Below the pieces are notes generated by a model, which saw only the letters and a list, made by a program, of their open reading frames with translations, ran no database searches and had not been told where the DNA came from. This document shows positions 48,101 to 61,162 of a stretch of DNA of 64,000 nucleotides, piece by piece. Each line of letters begins with the position of its first letter. The stretch's first letter is position 1. The position numbers and the translations under genes were made by a program. This stretch comes from Linepithema humile (lineage: Eukaryota > Arthropoda > Insecta > Hymenoptera > Formicidae): contig NC_090132.1 of NCBI RefSeq assembly GCF_040581485.1, positions 9,249,001 to 9,313,000 on the forward strand, written 5' to 3'.

Positions 48101-51050
48101 CATTTTTAATTGCGTTATGTCTATTTGGCTTGAAACTTCTGACATAATATTTTGATAAGTTTTTGCCTGTCTTCGTAGCAAACGCACATATTCCTTTCTT
48201 GCACAGAATTCAACGCGTTAAGTCTACCGCGAAAACCCGAGGGGGAAAGAAGTAATGCTAATTAGATTGTGCGGGTATCATCAATTCATCGTTAGAGACG
48301 GAAATTTCCCGCCGAAGTAATTACTCGCTGCCGAGGAATTATGTGCCGTTGTTCCGACCTAGTGGAAGTTGACTCGCGGAAGTTCGTAATGTGCAGGATG
48401 TCGTAGTCTCGCGGGCTCGGTGTCCTGTCGCTGCAGATAGATATCTAGGCCATTGAAAGGGTGAATATGTATCCTCGAATTCACTCTAATTCGCGATGAA
48501 ATAACGCACAGATGTACACAGAGCGTTAATACGTTGTTATGACACGCTGTAACATATCTCGCAGTTTTGATTAAGATGTCACCTAAATGGCATACGTACT
48601 CTTAAACATTATATTTCCTTGAAAATTTTTGATGCCATCGTTTGAAACATTTATAAAAAAAATTCTTTACAGAGTAATTCATATGTGAGAAGCTCGCGAG
48701 AATCATCAATGAACGTAACGCGTATAGTTAACTTTATAGTTAAGCTTTATTCGAAAAAGTTTCAAGGTGTCTTAATGGTTGCTGTTAGCAACTTATGTCA
48801 TTAATTTGGAATTACTTTAGCACAAAAGAAATCTTATAATTAATGAATCTTTCTCAAAGAACTTTAAAGCGACTGATTTTCAGAGAATACCTCGTTTATC
48901 GATAATTAATCGCTTAGCCGTGTGAACTGGTCTTAATAAAGATTCAAAACGAGATATTTCACTACTTTCTAGTCACGTAAGTTAAACATTTATCAATGCG
49001 AATTACTGGTTACATATTTATCCACGAGAAAATGATTATTAAGTATAAATTATGGGAAGATCTTACCTTTGGAGAATTTTATAACTCGATTTTAGTTACA
49101 AAGATGTTTAAAATTGGACATCAAAAGTTATAAAAAAAAATCAGTTTTTAATAAATAAGAATTTAGTCCGAACACAAATTTGCGGCCAGAAGTAGAGCTC
49201 AACATATTAATAAGACATCTGATATGCATATTTGAACAAAATACTGCATGCATATTGTGCGCAGTGCAATTATATGACTTTCGTAAAATTATTTTGCTCT
49301 AATTAAGCAATGCAATGTAATTCGCCTGCAGCTTGTGCGCCGAGAAATTCATCGGGTAAGTTTAGCCGTGCAAGCATTTCCGGCAGAGTTATCTCCCGGA
49401 AATATAACATTTCATTACGCAGTCAGCCGTTCTTTGCCTTCGATCGTAGCGGTCGCGAAATAATTTCGCCGTCTTCGCGCCGCGCGTTTCCACCCCGCTG
49501 AATCGGGATTCGACTTCAATACTTCGAAACAAATTAACCGTCTGGCAAGTGCGGCCGAAGGGAGGAAAAAGAAAACAAAATGTTCTCGCTCTTTGAAGCT
49601 TTCGTTAGCATTAATGCAAAATGTAGTCCGTCTGGAAATCTCGTCGGAATGTTCTCCCCGCGGTTATGCGCCGTGCAATTTCATAAAAACGCGAGTTAAG
49701 TCCACGGAAGATACGGACGCGGGTGTTTACAGACTGTGTGAGTGTAAAATTTAAATAGATACAAATAACGTGTAATTTGTGATGCGTCAAATTTGCATAA
49801 AAACACCCCGGCGGCGGCGCTGTACATGTAACTCATTATCTCGAAAACATTTACAGCATTGCAATATGCGTCCTGATTAAAGGATATGCTTTTTGGTAGT
49901 GCTCTAGTAATATGAGGTAAATGGTAGGCTTTAATAAGCAGGAAGCGAGATGTGTATGTCGCGCGTCAAAAAGAAGACCGTGTCAATATGTATAATTATA
50001 TCTTCTTTTTTTTTGTATCACACATACCTTCACTCTTGCTCTTTTCTAATTTGCGAATGTAATTAATATCACCACTCTGTTTCTATTCATCCGAGTCGAA
50101 TTTTAATCCTTACTGAATATTTTATTTTGGTTTGTAAGCAACTATGGGTGTTCAAAATTAAGGTTAAAAGAGTTGCAGCTAAATTATAAAATTTTAATAA
50201 TACGCACAAATTATAAAGCGACTTTTCCCTCCTAATTAGCATAAAATAATTATATCACACTGTCCGTATACATCTTGCCATTTCCTACCAGAGATTTGCA
50301 TATACACGTTGTAAACGCGAGATGGAGAGAAGCTTTCCGCTCGCCGGTTTGCAAAGTGTAAAACGTGATACGACCAAGATGTCGCGGTTATATAAAAACT
50401 ATATAATATTCTCAGTTAATTTTTAAAGTACCACTTACCCCGACGATGAGTAGCGGCCTGCTGAAAGTTTCGTTGCCTCGCGCAGCACGTTCCCTTTTTT
50501 CTTTAATAATGTTATAAAAAACTCCGCTCTCGGGTCAGGAGCGAACCACCTGAAAATTAGAAGTCCTCTTTTAGCGGCGTCCTCACATAATGATTCACCT
50601 ATTTAATTTTTAACATCCAGTCCGTCTAATTGGCCTCGCGATACTCGAGCGTAACGACGCCGTTTTCAGAGACGCAGTTTCATTAGCGGAGATTGCGAGA
50701 TGCCGTTACACAGAAATCGACGCAAGTTCACGTATGCGTGAGACATTATTTCCGCGTCATTCCGAATTATGGCCAATTTCGATCCTGTTAGAAATATGTT
50801 ACGACGCTTCAAACGACGCGTACACTTATTAATGAGGGACACGCGAGATCTTGCGCATTTCTAGATTCGCGATCCACTTCGCTGTCGAATATCTTATTGT
50901 CGTTCGCGTTAAGCGCGTTGTAAAGGAAAGATACGCGAAATCCGATGGATGCCGCATGCACTCAATGCGTGAGATCAGACGCAAGCTAGAAAGATTTCGC
51001 ATCGGTATACGACGTCGCAGCGAGATTTTATATCTAATGTAAATGCAGAC

Positions 51051-51074
51051 GTGTGTGCGTGTGTGCGCGTGTGT
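51051..51074. repeat. (GT)n/(GC) microsatellite
   Basis: Interrupted GT repeat, GTGTGTGCGTGTGTGCGCGT and onward. Confidence 0.85.
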
Positions 51075-52512
51075 ACGCCGGCGTGTACGAGCCTTCGGAT
51101 ATATTCGCACGCGCGAGACATTCACGGACTCTTGAGTACGTCGAGGATGCCTGTCGCTATGCAGTTCGCAGGCTCTCCGGTGTATCCGTGGATCAGTTTG
51201 CAGGCTATGAGGCGTCTCCGTGCCAAGACGCAGAAATGATTCCGGATACGCCCTTCGCAGTGTTTCGCGCAAAAAAAAAAAAGGTACACGCGCGGATCGA
51301 TGTCGCGACGCATCCCGATAACTCGTTTAACCCTCAACCGGCGTCACGATTTTTCTGCCGCATGTACGCAGCGTGGTAGATTTATGCGGATTCCATTACG
51401 TCTCTCGTCATTTTATTTGTACTGATATTTGAAGAAAATAACAAGAAAGAAAATGATATTTTATAACAAGTTCTACAGTTGTTCGAGAATATATTTTTAT
51501 CTCGTTTATCTTATTGCAAATCTGATTTTAACAATACGGTTCTCCTCTTGTCAATACGCATTGTAAAAATGTCTATTTAGAGATATTTACAGAAATTGTT
51601 AAATTAGTTGACATACTTTCGTAAAATACAGGGGGTTTAAAATTTTGATTTAAAAAGATTGGCCGGAGGAACTTTTGAATAAATGAAAAATATACAGAGA
51701 GAACGCATTCGGTATCTCACGGTAGTAATTCTGAATTAATTCTGGTTTACTGTAACTTTATCGTCCATCTTCTCAGCGGTATGTTCGAGTGGTGTAATTC
51801 TATGCTCTTCATCGTTTATCTTTCGATTGTAAATTCGCGATTTAATTAAAAATACATTTATATATTTCGAGTAATTTCGCAAAAATAAATGTTCATATCC
51901 GGCGATCGTCGAACGGGAAGATTGATCGCGTACCTCGCACAGATAGGATGGAAGATAATTTATCGCTATCCTCGAGTCTCGATGCATCAACAATGTGCAT
52001 TCTGTTATTTAGTTTGAAATAATAAATGAAATATCACGCGAGGGAGAAGGTATGCGCGGCAATTTAATTTCCTTGACTCTTTTTCACAGCGGATATCATC
52101 TATTTACGCATCGCAAGTGCGTAGTAAATCTGACAAAATCCGGTTAAGCGTTCGCGAACACTTGAACATTTCAAACAATACGCCGTAACCGTACAGTTAT
52201 ATACGCCGCGGGTATCCCTCACTGATTGCAATCTGCGCAACGCGGCCGTGGCAGTATATCGCTTTAAACATTAATACAAAATCTCGTTTAAGTGTCGGTG
52301 TAACGTTTGCTTAGGCCATGAAATTTCGGTTGGGAGTGCACTTAGTCCCGAGTACATACGGAATTTAGTTCCTGTATTGCGTTACCACGGTAACAGGGCT
52401 GACCGTGCGCCGTTCTCTATCCCGCGGTCGGATAGGCCCGCCAGCGACCCTCTGGAAGTTTGGGATGACGTCAGGAGAGGGAAGCAGAGATAGTGGGCAG
52501 AGGAAAGGATAT

Positions 52513-52529
52513 GAGAGAGAGAGAGAGAG
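52513..52529. repeat. (GA)8 microsatellite
   Basis: Uninterrupted GA tract followed by GGGGGG. Confidence 0.9.
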
Positions 52530-53663
52530 GGGGGCGGAAGCGCGGAGGGCGAGAGAATCGAACGGTTCTCGGCAAGGGTGGCGGAAGAGGAGAAACGTCG
52601 GGAGTGACGAATCATTTCGCGGGGCTACCAGCATCACGCGCGGACGGACTCGCGAGAAAGCGGAACGCGTCTGCCGGCGCGCCCGGAACGAAATCGTTAC
52701 AACCGACCCGTCATCGTTGATCGCGTCATCCGTGCTTAGTTCGGTGCCAGCCATGGCCGGGCTTTTCACGGTGAAGAGCTCCGCGCGCTCGGAGGCCCGT
52801 ATATAATGCGTTATCGCGCGGCAAGGCCAGCGAAAGGACGCGTTAACGCGATAAAACCATGCCGCAGCGCGTGATCTCGAATTACTATGCGTCGGCGGTT
52901 GCGATCTCGCATGGGGAAGGTCGCCACGGGGAAGTAACTGTGTAAAGCGATCCCCTGCAACGGCCGCCATTGCGTCGCTAATATTATTTCTCTCGTTACC
53001 GCCAAGCGGTTTCACTTGATCGTCCGCTTAGGGTTACGTAATGCAGTATCGCGTACCAGTCGCCTTTACATAACGCGTAGAACGTACACAATTTCCGAAC
53101 ACGCACGGCGAATATAACGAGAAGCGGTATTCGAATTTATTATTTCATCTGTAAATAAATATGCGTATATAAATTAACGGAACAATCAGTTGAATGGAAA
53201 TGCAAACTTTTTCAGCGTGTAATCAATACGCAATTGCGTCAGAGCTTTTTTCTGCATCGCGGTTTTGATTCGCTGAATTAACGCGAAAATATCACCGAAT
53301 CGTTATTCAGCGTCGGCTGCAGTCTGAAGCGCGGACAACCGAACGCGCGTTGAACTTCGCTGAAAAGAGAGGATAAACGTCAGGGTGGTAAACGCGCCTC
53401 TGACGGGGCATTAAAAATGATATTTTCACGCTCGACGTGGGCCCTCCGGAATATCGTGCACCTAGTTACGGTCTTGCGGGCTATATACTTGGCAAGCGTA
53501 ATGCGCGCTCCGCGAAGTCTCGCCCCGGTTATTCAGCTGCCTTCCCCGCTGCAGCGCTTCCCCAGCATCCGGAACGAAATCTCTACCGACACGTCATTCC
53601 CGACGTCCACGGCCCGCCGGAATCCTGAGGGACGACGGCGCTGAGGACGAGCGGCAAAGGCGA

Positions 53664-53714
53664 GAGAGCCGTCGCGCGCTCGTCTCTCGCTACGAGAGCG
53701 CGACGGCGGCTCTC
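53664..53714. repeat. Imperfect inverted repeat, about 20-bp arms
   Basis: GAGAGCCGTCGCGCGCTCGT faces ACGAGAGCGCGACGGC then GGCTCTC across a short spacer. It lies immediately before a (TC)n tract at 53710-53726. Confidence 0.75.
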
Positions 53715-53748
53715 TCTCTCTCTCTTTCCCATCCCCGCGCAGCGCGAC

Positions 53749-53832
53749 GGCGGCTCTTAACGCGGCGTGTCAAGTCGGGAAACCGTCGTCGTGAAAGCAT
53801 CTGCTCGTTCGCGCTCCGAAGATTAAAAAAGT
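53749..53832. repeat. Diverged direct repeat, copy 1
   Basis: Shares the ordered blocks CTTaACGCGGC, GTCAAGTCG, AAAGCATCTGCTCG (53794-53807) and ATTAAAAA with 54381-54464. The blocks are in the same order and at nearly the same spacing, so the two copies descend from one sequence. Confidence 0.75.
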
Positions 53833-54380
53833 TCCCTATCGTTTCACAACGTTGAAGCGCGAACATCGCGCGCGCGGTAAAAAACACCGAGAGAGCGGTA
53901 AAAGCCGCGTCGCAGGCGCGGGAAAGAGAAAAGGAAAAAGAGTCGAGGGGGTGGTAAGAGGGGGAGGGGACAGGCAGGATGTAGAACACGATATGCCCAC
54001 GTTTTTCAAGCATGTTTTCTAAATCTTCGCGTAGACCTTCGTATCGAGCGCGCGGTACACGCTTCCATCTTCTCGAACCTGACGTCGAAGAGGGTCAGGT
54101 GACACGCACGTCGTCTACCACGGCGCAATTGCGCCTCGTAACTTATGTCGTTCGTTTCCGACCGCGCTTGCGACCTGCGATTTGCGACGCGACGGCGACG
54201 ATATGGGCTTCGTAAACGAGTCGCGCGCGCCGTTATTTGACGTTTCGAACGAGACACGTGACTTTTCGAGCGGCGACAAGTCACGGGTGAAATGCGACGA
54301 GCACGCGAGTGAACGAGCGAGCGTCGCGCCGAAATCTCGAGGAAAATTCTACGGAAACGCGGAGACAGCTAACGGCGTCT

Positions 54381-54464
54381 CTCGCGGCGCTTTAATGCGG
54401 CCGCGTCAAGTCGAGAGTCGTCATCGCGCGCAAAGCATCTGCTCGCTCGAGAGATTAAAAAGTT
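54381..54464. repeat. Diverged direct repeat, copy 2
   Basis: Second copy, about 635 bp downstream of the first. The exact 14-mer AAAGCATCTGCTCG is at 54432-54445. Flanks outside about 100 bp show only weak similarity. Confidence 0.75.
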
Positions 54465-55160
54465 TTTCTCGGGGAAACCTCGTGACAATATTGTTCTCAT
54501 TGTGCGCGGGCAAGCAGCCAGACGCGAAGCTACGTATACACGCGTGCGCGCGTGCATGTGCGTGTATACGTGTGTTAGTTGATAGAAGTTGGGTTGGGAT
54601 TTCTTGGCGATTTCCGAACGCGCGCGACGGTCCACTCGTGCGCGAAGCGCTCGATAAAGGAGTTTCCGACGATTAATGATCCTACAAAGTGTAATGAAAT
54701 TTAATAGTTAGCGACAGGCGACAAGCGTTAGTTGGCGGCCCGATTGCCGTCTGTATTGCGCGCCTGTGCAGCGTGTGATTCGATATACGAAGTGTGTCTA
54801 GAGACCAATGTGTCTCTCACTGATAAGCGATCGTAAATAAGTGACGCGCTGTTCTGCCGCTCGAAAATGAATCACCGTTCCATCACGTGTTTTTCGCATA
54901 GTCGATATGTTTTTTAATAAACATCGTATTTGTGCGTACGAGCTATTGTTGCGTACGAACCATTGTTGCGCGTGTTTTCCACGCGCTTTGAAATACGCGG
55001 AAGCGAACCCTTAGAGAATGATTTGCACTGCGCCGCGTAAATATTGATTCGCGCGATATACGAAAAGAGATCGCGATATCTTCGCGATAAAATCGAAAGA
55101 TCTGCTTCTTCAAAAGCAAACGTGCGTTCTACACACGCGTACACGTTCTAAACACACATA

Positions 55161-55195
55161 CGTTTACCTATTCATTAGAAATGAATAGGTAAACG
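55161..55195. repeat. Perfect 16-bp arm hairpin
   Basis: CGTTTACCTATTCATT, loop AGA, AATGAATAGGTAAACG. The three-base loop makes it closer to a cruciform-type palindrome than to a microRNA precursor. Confidence 0.93.
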
Positions 55196-56764
55196 AATGA
55201 GAGATCCCCCCCACACTCTTATAATATTTGCGAAGCTCACACGTGAACTAAAAATACTACAACTTTCATGTTTGTTCGTTGCTTTGCCTACTTTATTTTA
55301 TCGCAGCTGCATAATACGAAGTTTTAATTAATTCCTTGTCAAATCAGAGATATATTTTCTAGTGAATTTAATTTTATTCGATTCTTTTTATTTCTAAGGA
55401 ACGCGATGAATTTGGGAAAAAAATGTCAGTTTGCGACTGTCTTTATTGGAAAAAGATTAGGTAAATCGAAAACAAGTTATGTAAGCGGATTATATAAATC
55501 GCCGATATCATAATCCTTTTTCGGCAACCGTAACAGCAGCTATATCTAACAACCTTCTTCGTCTCATCGGTACCTTACGACCGTCGTTAGGTCTTCGGAA
55601 TCACATTAATTCAATATTATATTGACAAACGCTGTCGAAGGATGCATTATTCGTGAAAATGTAACGCGATGGAAACTGGTTCAATGGAGGATATCGACTT
55701 TCGAAGATTCGTAGGATCGCACTTAATTAAACGTCGTACGTAACCATCCGTTAGATCTTTCCTCCCTCGGAACATGACCTCTCGGTGGGTCTTCGACCGA
55801 TATTCTTCCGCGCCAAGAAAGTATCCCGCGGCCAATGCAACATTCTGAATAATCGAACATCTAATACGGTACGTCCGATATCCACTATCCAGTTCTCTAT
55901 ACGCGAGCGGAGCCGTAGCGATATTAAAAGTGCAATTTCGCAGTCGGCTCTTTATTCCGGGGAATACAATATCGGTTACTGAGGAGCATGTACACGACTG
56001 CGTTATTCCGTCGTGTGTGAGGAAAACCGATTAAAATTGGAAACAAAACTCTTCTACGAAATGCCCGGTGTAATCGCTTTGTAAGCGCAGAAGGAAGAAT
56101 AGAGTGGTAAAAAAGTCCGTTAGACGCGAAGGTAACCTTTGAAAGATCCTTCCTTATCTCGAATTAACGTGTACATTTTTCTTCCTGCGCGGATATATTT
56201 CACATTGTTCCTAAAGAAAGAATATCAAGTGACACAATAATCGTCGATATTTTTGGAATAAATAGAAAAATCTAAAAGCAACATGCGTGAAAAAAAATTT
56301 TTTAATTTAAAATTTTTCAGAAAACGTGAAAGGAAAAATAGTCTGAAAATATTATAAATAGAAGACAATGTTTCTTTCGTACTTTTAACTCACGCGAGAC
56401 AATGTTCGTATTTAATAAAAAAAAATATATATATATACATATATTACATATGAACGTTAAATGAGATATTCAGCGAATAGAGATGTGAATGCCGTAAAAT
56501 GGTTGTTTAAGAACACGATGACGTGCGAACCTCCGTTTACTTTGCAACATTATAAACGCAACGAAACCATTTCGCAGCCAGGTAGTGTCCCACGACTGTT
56601 CACTTCGAATCGTTTCCGCGGAATGGTCTCAGTATAAATTCTCTTCATATTTCCCCGCTTTCATTGCCGCTGTCGCACGAATCTGTTCCACTTTTCGGTC
56701 CGCGTTCGTTCTCAACACTTTCCCAGGCATTAAAGCGTGAAGAGCGGGGGACGGCGAAGGGACA

Positions 56765-56777
56765 GGGGGGGGGGGGG
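56765..56777. repeat. Poly(G) run of 13
   Basis: Uninterrupted G run, preceded by GGGGGACGGCGAAGGGACA. The length may be uncertain in assembly. Confidence 0.9.
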
Positions 56778-58781
56778 TGATGCTCTCCACACATTCCCTT
56801 CTTTCCCTCCCGATTTATATCGGCCGTGCGATGGCGTTGCGCGCAATAATCGAAACTGCAAACGAGGCTGTACAATGCGAACGTGGTCATCACGCTTATA
56901 TCCTCGCGACGCTAGCAATTTCATTCGTTCCGTGTTCCATGCGACTGTACCGTAGTTGTTTCGCGCGACTGTAGAAGGATCGTTTACTCATCGGCGTGTC
57001 TTATTGTCGCTTTAGCCGGCGCATCCGCAGCACTTGGCAAAGATATTTGTTTAATGTCCATCTTGGCGGACTGCTTCGCGCGTCTTGCAACCGCGCTTTA
57101 ACAACATAATCCGAGCACTCGGTTTTCGTAATCCTGCAACGGGGTCATCCAAAATTTCCTGGAAGCAGAAGCGTGAAGTCTTTTACGACTCCATAAAGTC
57201 GATTTATCTTGATAAAGAACTTGTTCCTTACAGCTTGCAGGAATAGCTTACCACGTTAAAACATTGTGCATATAATAACACACAGGAAAGTTATTCTATT
57301 CCACGTTGTACATGTTCTCGACACTAAAACGAAAATGTAGTCTTTTCCGCCCTCGCGCCACTGCTGCAGAGAAATTGTAAAGGAAAGAAGGATAAGATCA
57401 AACGAGCGAGTCGAACTGAATACTACTTTTGCGAAAAATGCTGCAACGTATTTTCTAAATATCGTCTGTTTTGTGCAAAATTTATTCAAATTTAAACAAA
57501 CAATGAAGAACTGCTAATATTTAAAAATTAATTAATACCTCGACAATTTAAAAATAATTTGTAAGCAGTCAACGCATTCAGAATTGTGAGATCAGAAACT
57601 CCTGTAAGTTCTTTCTGCATTCCAGCGGCATTAAAATTCAACTGCGTTATGCTGCATTCATACTGCGTTATACTGCAAATTCAATTATACGCAGTAACAT
57701 AACGGCATTTTGCTCAGACGCGCACAATAGCGTAATTTTTCGTAACATGACTTCTCACGGAGTTAATTAAACTTCGAGGCTGCAGGAAGCGGGAGAAAGC
57801 CAAAGGATCTAACTACACAATGTCTGGCCCTTACTAAATATATGCGTGTAACGACGCGCTATCATTTTGGATTTGTGTCTTTTGATACCTTAGTGGCTCG
57901 TTACATTTTCTTAATTAAGGACGAATCTTGTCTGTAATTTTCCTGCGTCGTTTTTCGCGGGAAAATTAGAATCTTTATGTTTATTATAAAACCGCTATTA
58001 TTCGAGTAGTAAATTATTCAGACAACAGAAATATAATTAAAAATTATTGCAAATTACCGTTTTCAACGCAAAGCTTTACATTAATTAATTTTTCTCATTA
58101 TCCTTTTTTGTACTTTTTGTTTCAAAAATCATTTCATCGTCATATTTTCCGCATTGTCAAATATGTTTGTTTCCCCAATTAGATAACGTAATATCAATAT
58201 TCATTAATTCATTTGCAAGTTAAACTTATTTTTGCAAACACATTTTCCGAAATTCAAATTTCCATTGTAAAATCGGGTAATTAAACCGAGCCCATTAAAA
58301 TATCCCATTAATTGAATGAGCACTCGCTGCATCTTTTATCCGACACGCGGTTTCTCTGGCTAACGCAATTTTCGATGCCTCTCAATTGTTACCCGTTTCC
58401 TATTTAAACTTTACTTAATTTAACACGTCATGATGAAAGGTTGAGGCAATTCCTGACGCTACGATTGCTTCTCGTGCACGAGCGGCAGGTACCCATTTCA
58501 TCCTTGACGGTAGAAGGCACGATTCGAGGGATAAAAGCAGACAGGCGTAGCAAAGATCCCCCATGAGCCTTTGTTTCTCCCCGTTGGCTTGTTTGGCTCG
58601 GCAACAGGAAATTAACACCACGGTTCCGCTTTCTACATACCGCCGCCCGTATTGTTATCCTCGAAGGGTAATCTGGGATTTGTCACGGTTGTACGTACTT
58701 TGATATTAGATGGGTACCCACATGATGCGCGTCATACGAGAAGGCTGCGGCGCGTGTCACAAGTCACGATTTATGTTTTTA

Positions 58782-58802
58782 GCCCGGTGCTTATCACCGG
58801 GC
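58782..58802. repeat. Perfect 8-bp arm GC hairpin
   Basis: GCCCGGTG, loop CTTAT, CACCGGGC. It resembles a bacterial terminator stem but has no T-run and no bacterial context. Confidence 0.9.
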
Positions 58803-59301
58803 GACTTGGAGGGGTAATTGCCTGCGTCGTTATGAATGCATAAAATGTTTGAACGCGACATACGTGCTAAACCGCTCGCGCAATATTTCATTCGCGCAAC
58901 CTACGAACGTCACGCGCGTCCGCAACGCAAACAAGGCGTATCAGCGGAAATTTTGACGCTCAAAGGTGATGGCTGTTTATTAATATTCGCGGATAGGTAA
59001 TGTGATTTTCAGCACAAACATGCATACAATTGGGCGAATACATGTATCGTTTGCAGAATTTTATGCGCTAAATCTTGATAGCACTTCCAGTGTCTTTATT
59101 TCGCCAACAGTTGCCGTAATTTCCAACACCTTGCGTTCGACGATGCTGGAGATATCGCGTATTGAGTGTTGTTTATTAATTAAACGTACGTGCTGCAGAT
59201 TCGTGCAAACATTATTTCGCGCTCAACACATTTCTTCTGCGATAATAACCGGCGAGCCAGTCTTGCCAGCCGGGTTCGCGCGTCGCGCAAAAAGAATGCA
59301 T

Positions 59302-59332
59302 GCCGCCGCCGCCGCCGCCGCCGCCGCCGCGC
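59302..59332. repeat. (GCC)10 trinucleotide repeat
   Basis: About ten uninterrupted GCC units, read as poly-Ala or poly-Arg in chance frames. Confidence 0.95.
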
Positions 59333-59892
59333 CAGTAAAAAAAGACGATCGCTGCAGCTCGTTACGTTGCACTATAGCATCGGGTGCTGCGTGAGCCAAT
59401 CAGATAACCGTTAACAGCGCCGAAAAAGATCGTCCGGGGGAATTAATCGTGTCGTTCATATCTCGTTTAGCTTCTCCTCAGAGAAATTACCGCAGTTGGC
59501 AGCGTATCGATCCATCATCCCAAATATCGGTGCACGAGTTTCGTAACGCCGACCTTAACGTTCTCTTAATATCGGAACGATATATTTTTGCGTCGCGCGT
59601 ATAACGCGCGGGTAACGTGTGAGGCGAGTGAAACTTTTTCATAATGGGATACGTCTATAGAAGAAAAAGAGAGCGCGCCAACCGTCTTCGCCGTTTAAAA
59701 ATAAAAACGCTCTCGTGCTTGATTATCCAACGTAAAAAAATAGAAACATAAAAAGGGTTTACCTGTGCTCATCGCACGCTGCAATGCCGATAATTTTACG
59801 CGGCTTAGCGGTTTATAGCGTAAGCGCGCATGAAAGAAAAGCCTTTCTCTTTTATCAACAAAAGAATATAAAATGAAGTATAACTAAGAAGC

Positions 59893-59923
59893 AGAGAAAG
59901 AGAGAAAAAGAGAGAGAGAGAAA
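59893..59923. repeat. (GA)n microsatellite
   Basis: Interrupted GA/GAAA tract of about 30 bp. Confidence 0.9.
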
Positions 59924-60169
59924 GTCCTTTATGTTTGCTCGCGCCAATGAATATTATTAATCCAGTCGCGTCGATATTACTACCTAATATCAAATATCGC
60001 ACCCGATATTCCAAGCTCAAGCGTTCGTTGCGCTGAAAATATCTTAAATGTCTCATTAATATGATGATACGCCAGCTGGGAGCGACGGTTCTGATCTGCC
60101 CTCGGATACTGCACGGCAAATGCGACACGTCCCGCCCGTTCACACCGTACACGGGTTTACAATATAAAA

Positions 60170-60196
60170 CGCCGTCCCCGCCGTCCCCGCCGTCCG
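60170..60196. repeat. Nine-base tandem repeat
   Basis: CGCCGTCCC-type nonamer repeated about 2.5 times. Confidence 0.8.
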
Positions 60197-60529
60197 TACG
60201 CGTGAAATTTTCTGCGCCTCCTGGGCGTGGAACCGTTTGCACGCGATTACACGACTCACACGGCCGGGACGGATGCCTCTTTGTGTTTGCCGTGAGCACT
60301 GTCATTTCGTCACGTGGCGTAATAAGCGCCGACGGGCCGGCACGACGCATTTCGTTCAGATTCGTAAGGAGATACCGTCGCCTCTTCGCACCGGGCCGTT
60401 CCCTCGCCAGAGAAAGACGAGAGGGGAGGAGGCGGATAATCGTTTACCTGCGGACGGACCGGGATTCGCCTTGGCATAAGGAGCCCGCGGTTCGTCCCGA
60501 CCGCGCCGCGCGCCACGAGGAACGATCTG

Positions 60530-60535
<6 letters not shown>

Positions 60536-60560
<25 letters not shown>

Positions 60561-60561
60561 A
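60536..60561. repeat. (GA)13 microsatellite
   Basis: Uninterrupted GA tract within CpG-rich DNA. Confidence 0.93.
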
Positions 60562-60994
60562 CGCTTTATGGGAAATGCACGGTCTCGATGTTAAGTGGCT
60601 CGCGAGTCGTAAAATTACAAGGTGCGCGCCGACGCGCCGGACGCCCCCGTCGTAATTTCACGGATCGTGGATTGCGCGCCGATAATGCGCTCGCCAAGTC
60701 CGGCCTCGACGTTGATGCGAACAGCTTTTTTGACTAATGAAGCACGGTGCGCCGAATTTTTACACCAACGGGTAGAAGAACGGTAGCACGTACGAGGAAG
60801 CTGCGTTTCGACTCGCGATGGCACGTCCCGAAACTTCCCGAGACGCTCCTTCCGCGCCGTTTGCGATGCTCTCCCTTCGAATCGCTTCTTTCCGCGAGTC
60901 TTCGCAGCGAGCGGAACTGCGCAAAGGCATCGTCGCGATTGCTTATTTCCGGCTTAGTCGCCGACTGGAAACAGAAACGGAAAGAGTACGTGTT

Positions 60995-61016
60995 AGTGTG
61001 TGTGTGTGTATGTGTG
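60995..61016. repeat. (GT)n microsatellite
   Basis: GTGTGTGTGTGTATGTGTG with a single A interruption. Confidence 0.88.
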
Positions 61017-61144
61017 CTGTGTGAAAGCGCACGACGTTTGCGTCGATGAAACAGCCATGTCGCATTTTTGGCTGTTAGAAAGTGAGTTCCGCGATCATCT
61101 CGTAAGACGTTAAAAATGAATTTTTCTTTTATGAGAAAAGATTG

Positions 61145-61162
61145 AAAACCGCATGCGGTTTT
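61145..61162. repeat. Perfect 18-bp palindrome
   Basis: AAAACCGCATGCGGTTTT, no spacer, followed by ACCGCGGT, itself a palindrome. Could be a dimeric protein-binding site; no gene is adjacent. Confidence 0.9.

Larger units (their letters stand above)
44961..53663. other. No gene recognised
   Basis: Apart from the small foldback listed, no supported gene. CpG-rich at 45500-46450 and 52350-53650, AT-rich at 46500-48200 and 48500-49300. The 216-codon minus-strand frame at 52365-53015 is the longest in the window, but it overlaps long frames on the other strand, lies over a (GA)n tract and has no motif. Confidence 0.5.

Noticed and set aside
52365..53015. Longest open frame in the window (216 codons, minus strand)
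   Set aside because: It overlaps long frames on the opposite strand, spans a (GA)n tract, and shows Arg/Ser/Pro-rich content typical of CpG-rich noncoding DNA with no domain or signal.
55647..55835. 62-codon minus-strand frame (MAAGYFLGAEE...)
   Set aside because: Looks protein-like at its start but has no supporting splice sites or recognised family, and a plus-strand frame overlaps it.
58782..58802. Hairpin resembling a Rho-independent terminator
   Set aside because: No T-tract follows and the DNA is eukaryotic, so it is listed only as a hairpin.
59805..60594. Two overlapping frames of 181 and 177 codons on opposite strands
   Set aside because: They cannot both be coding, one ends in a Leu-Ser run from a GA repeat, and neither has a domain.
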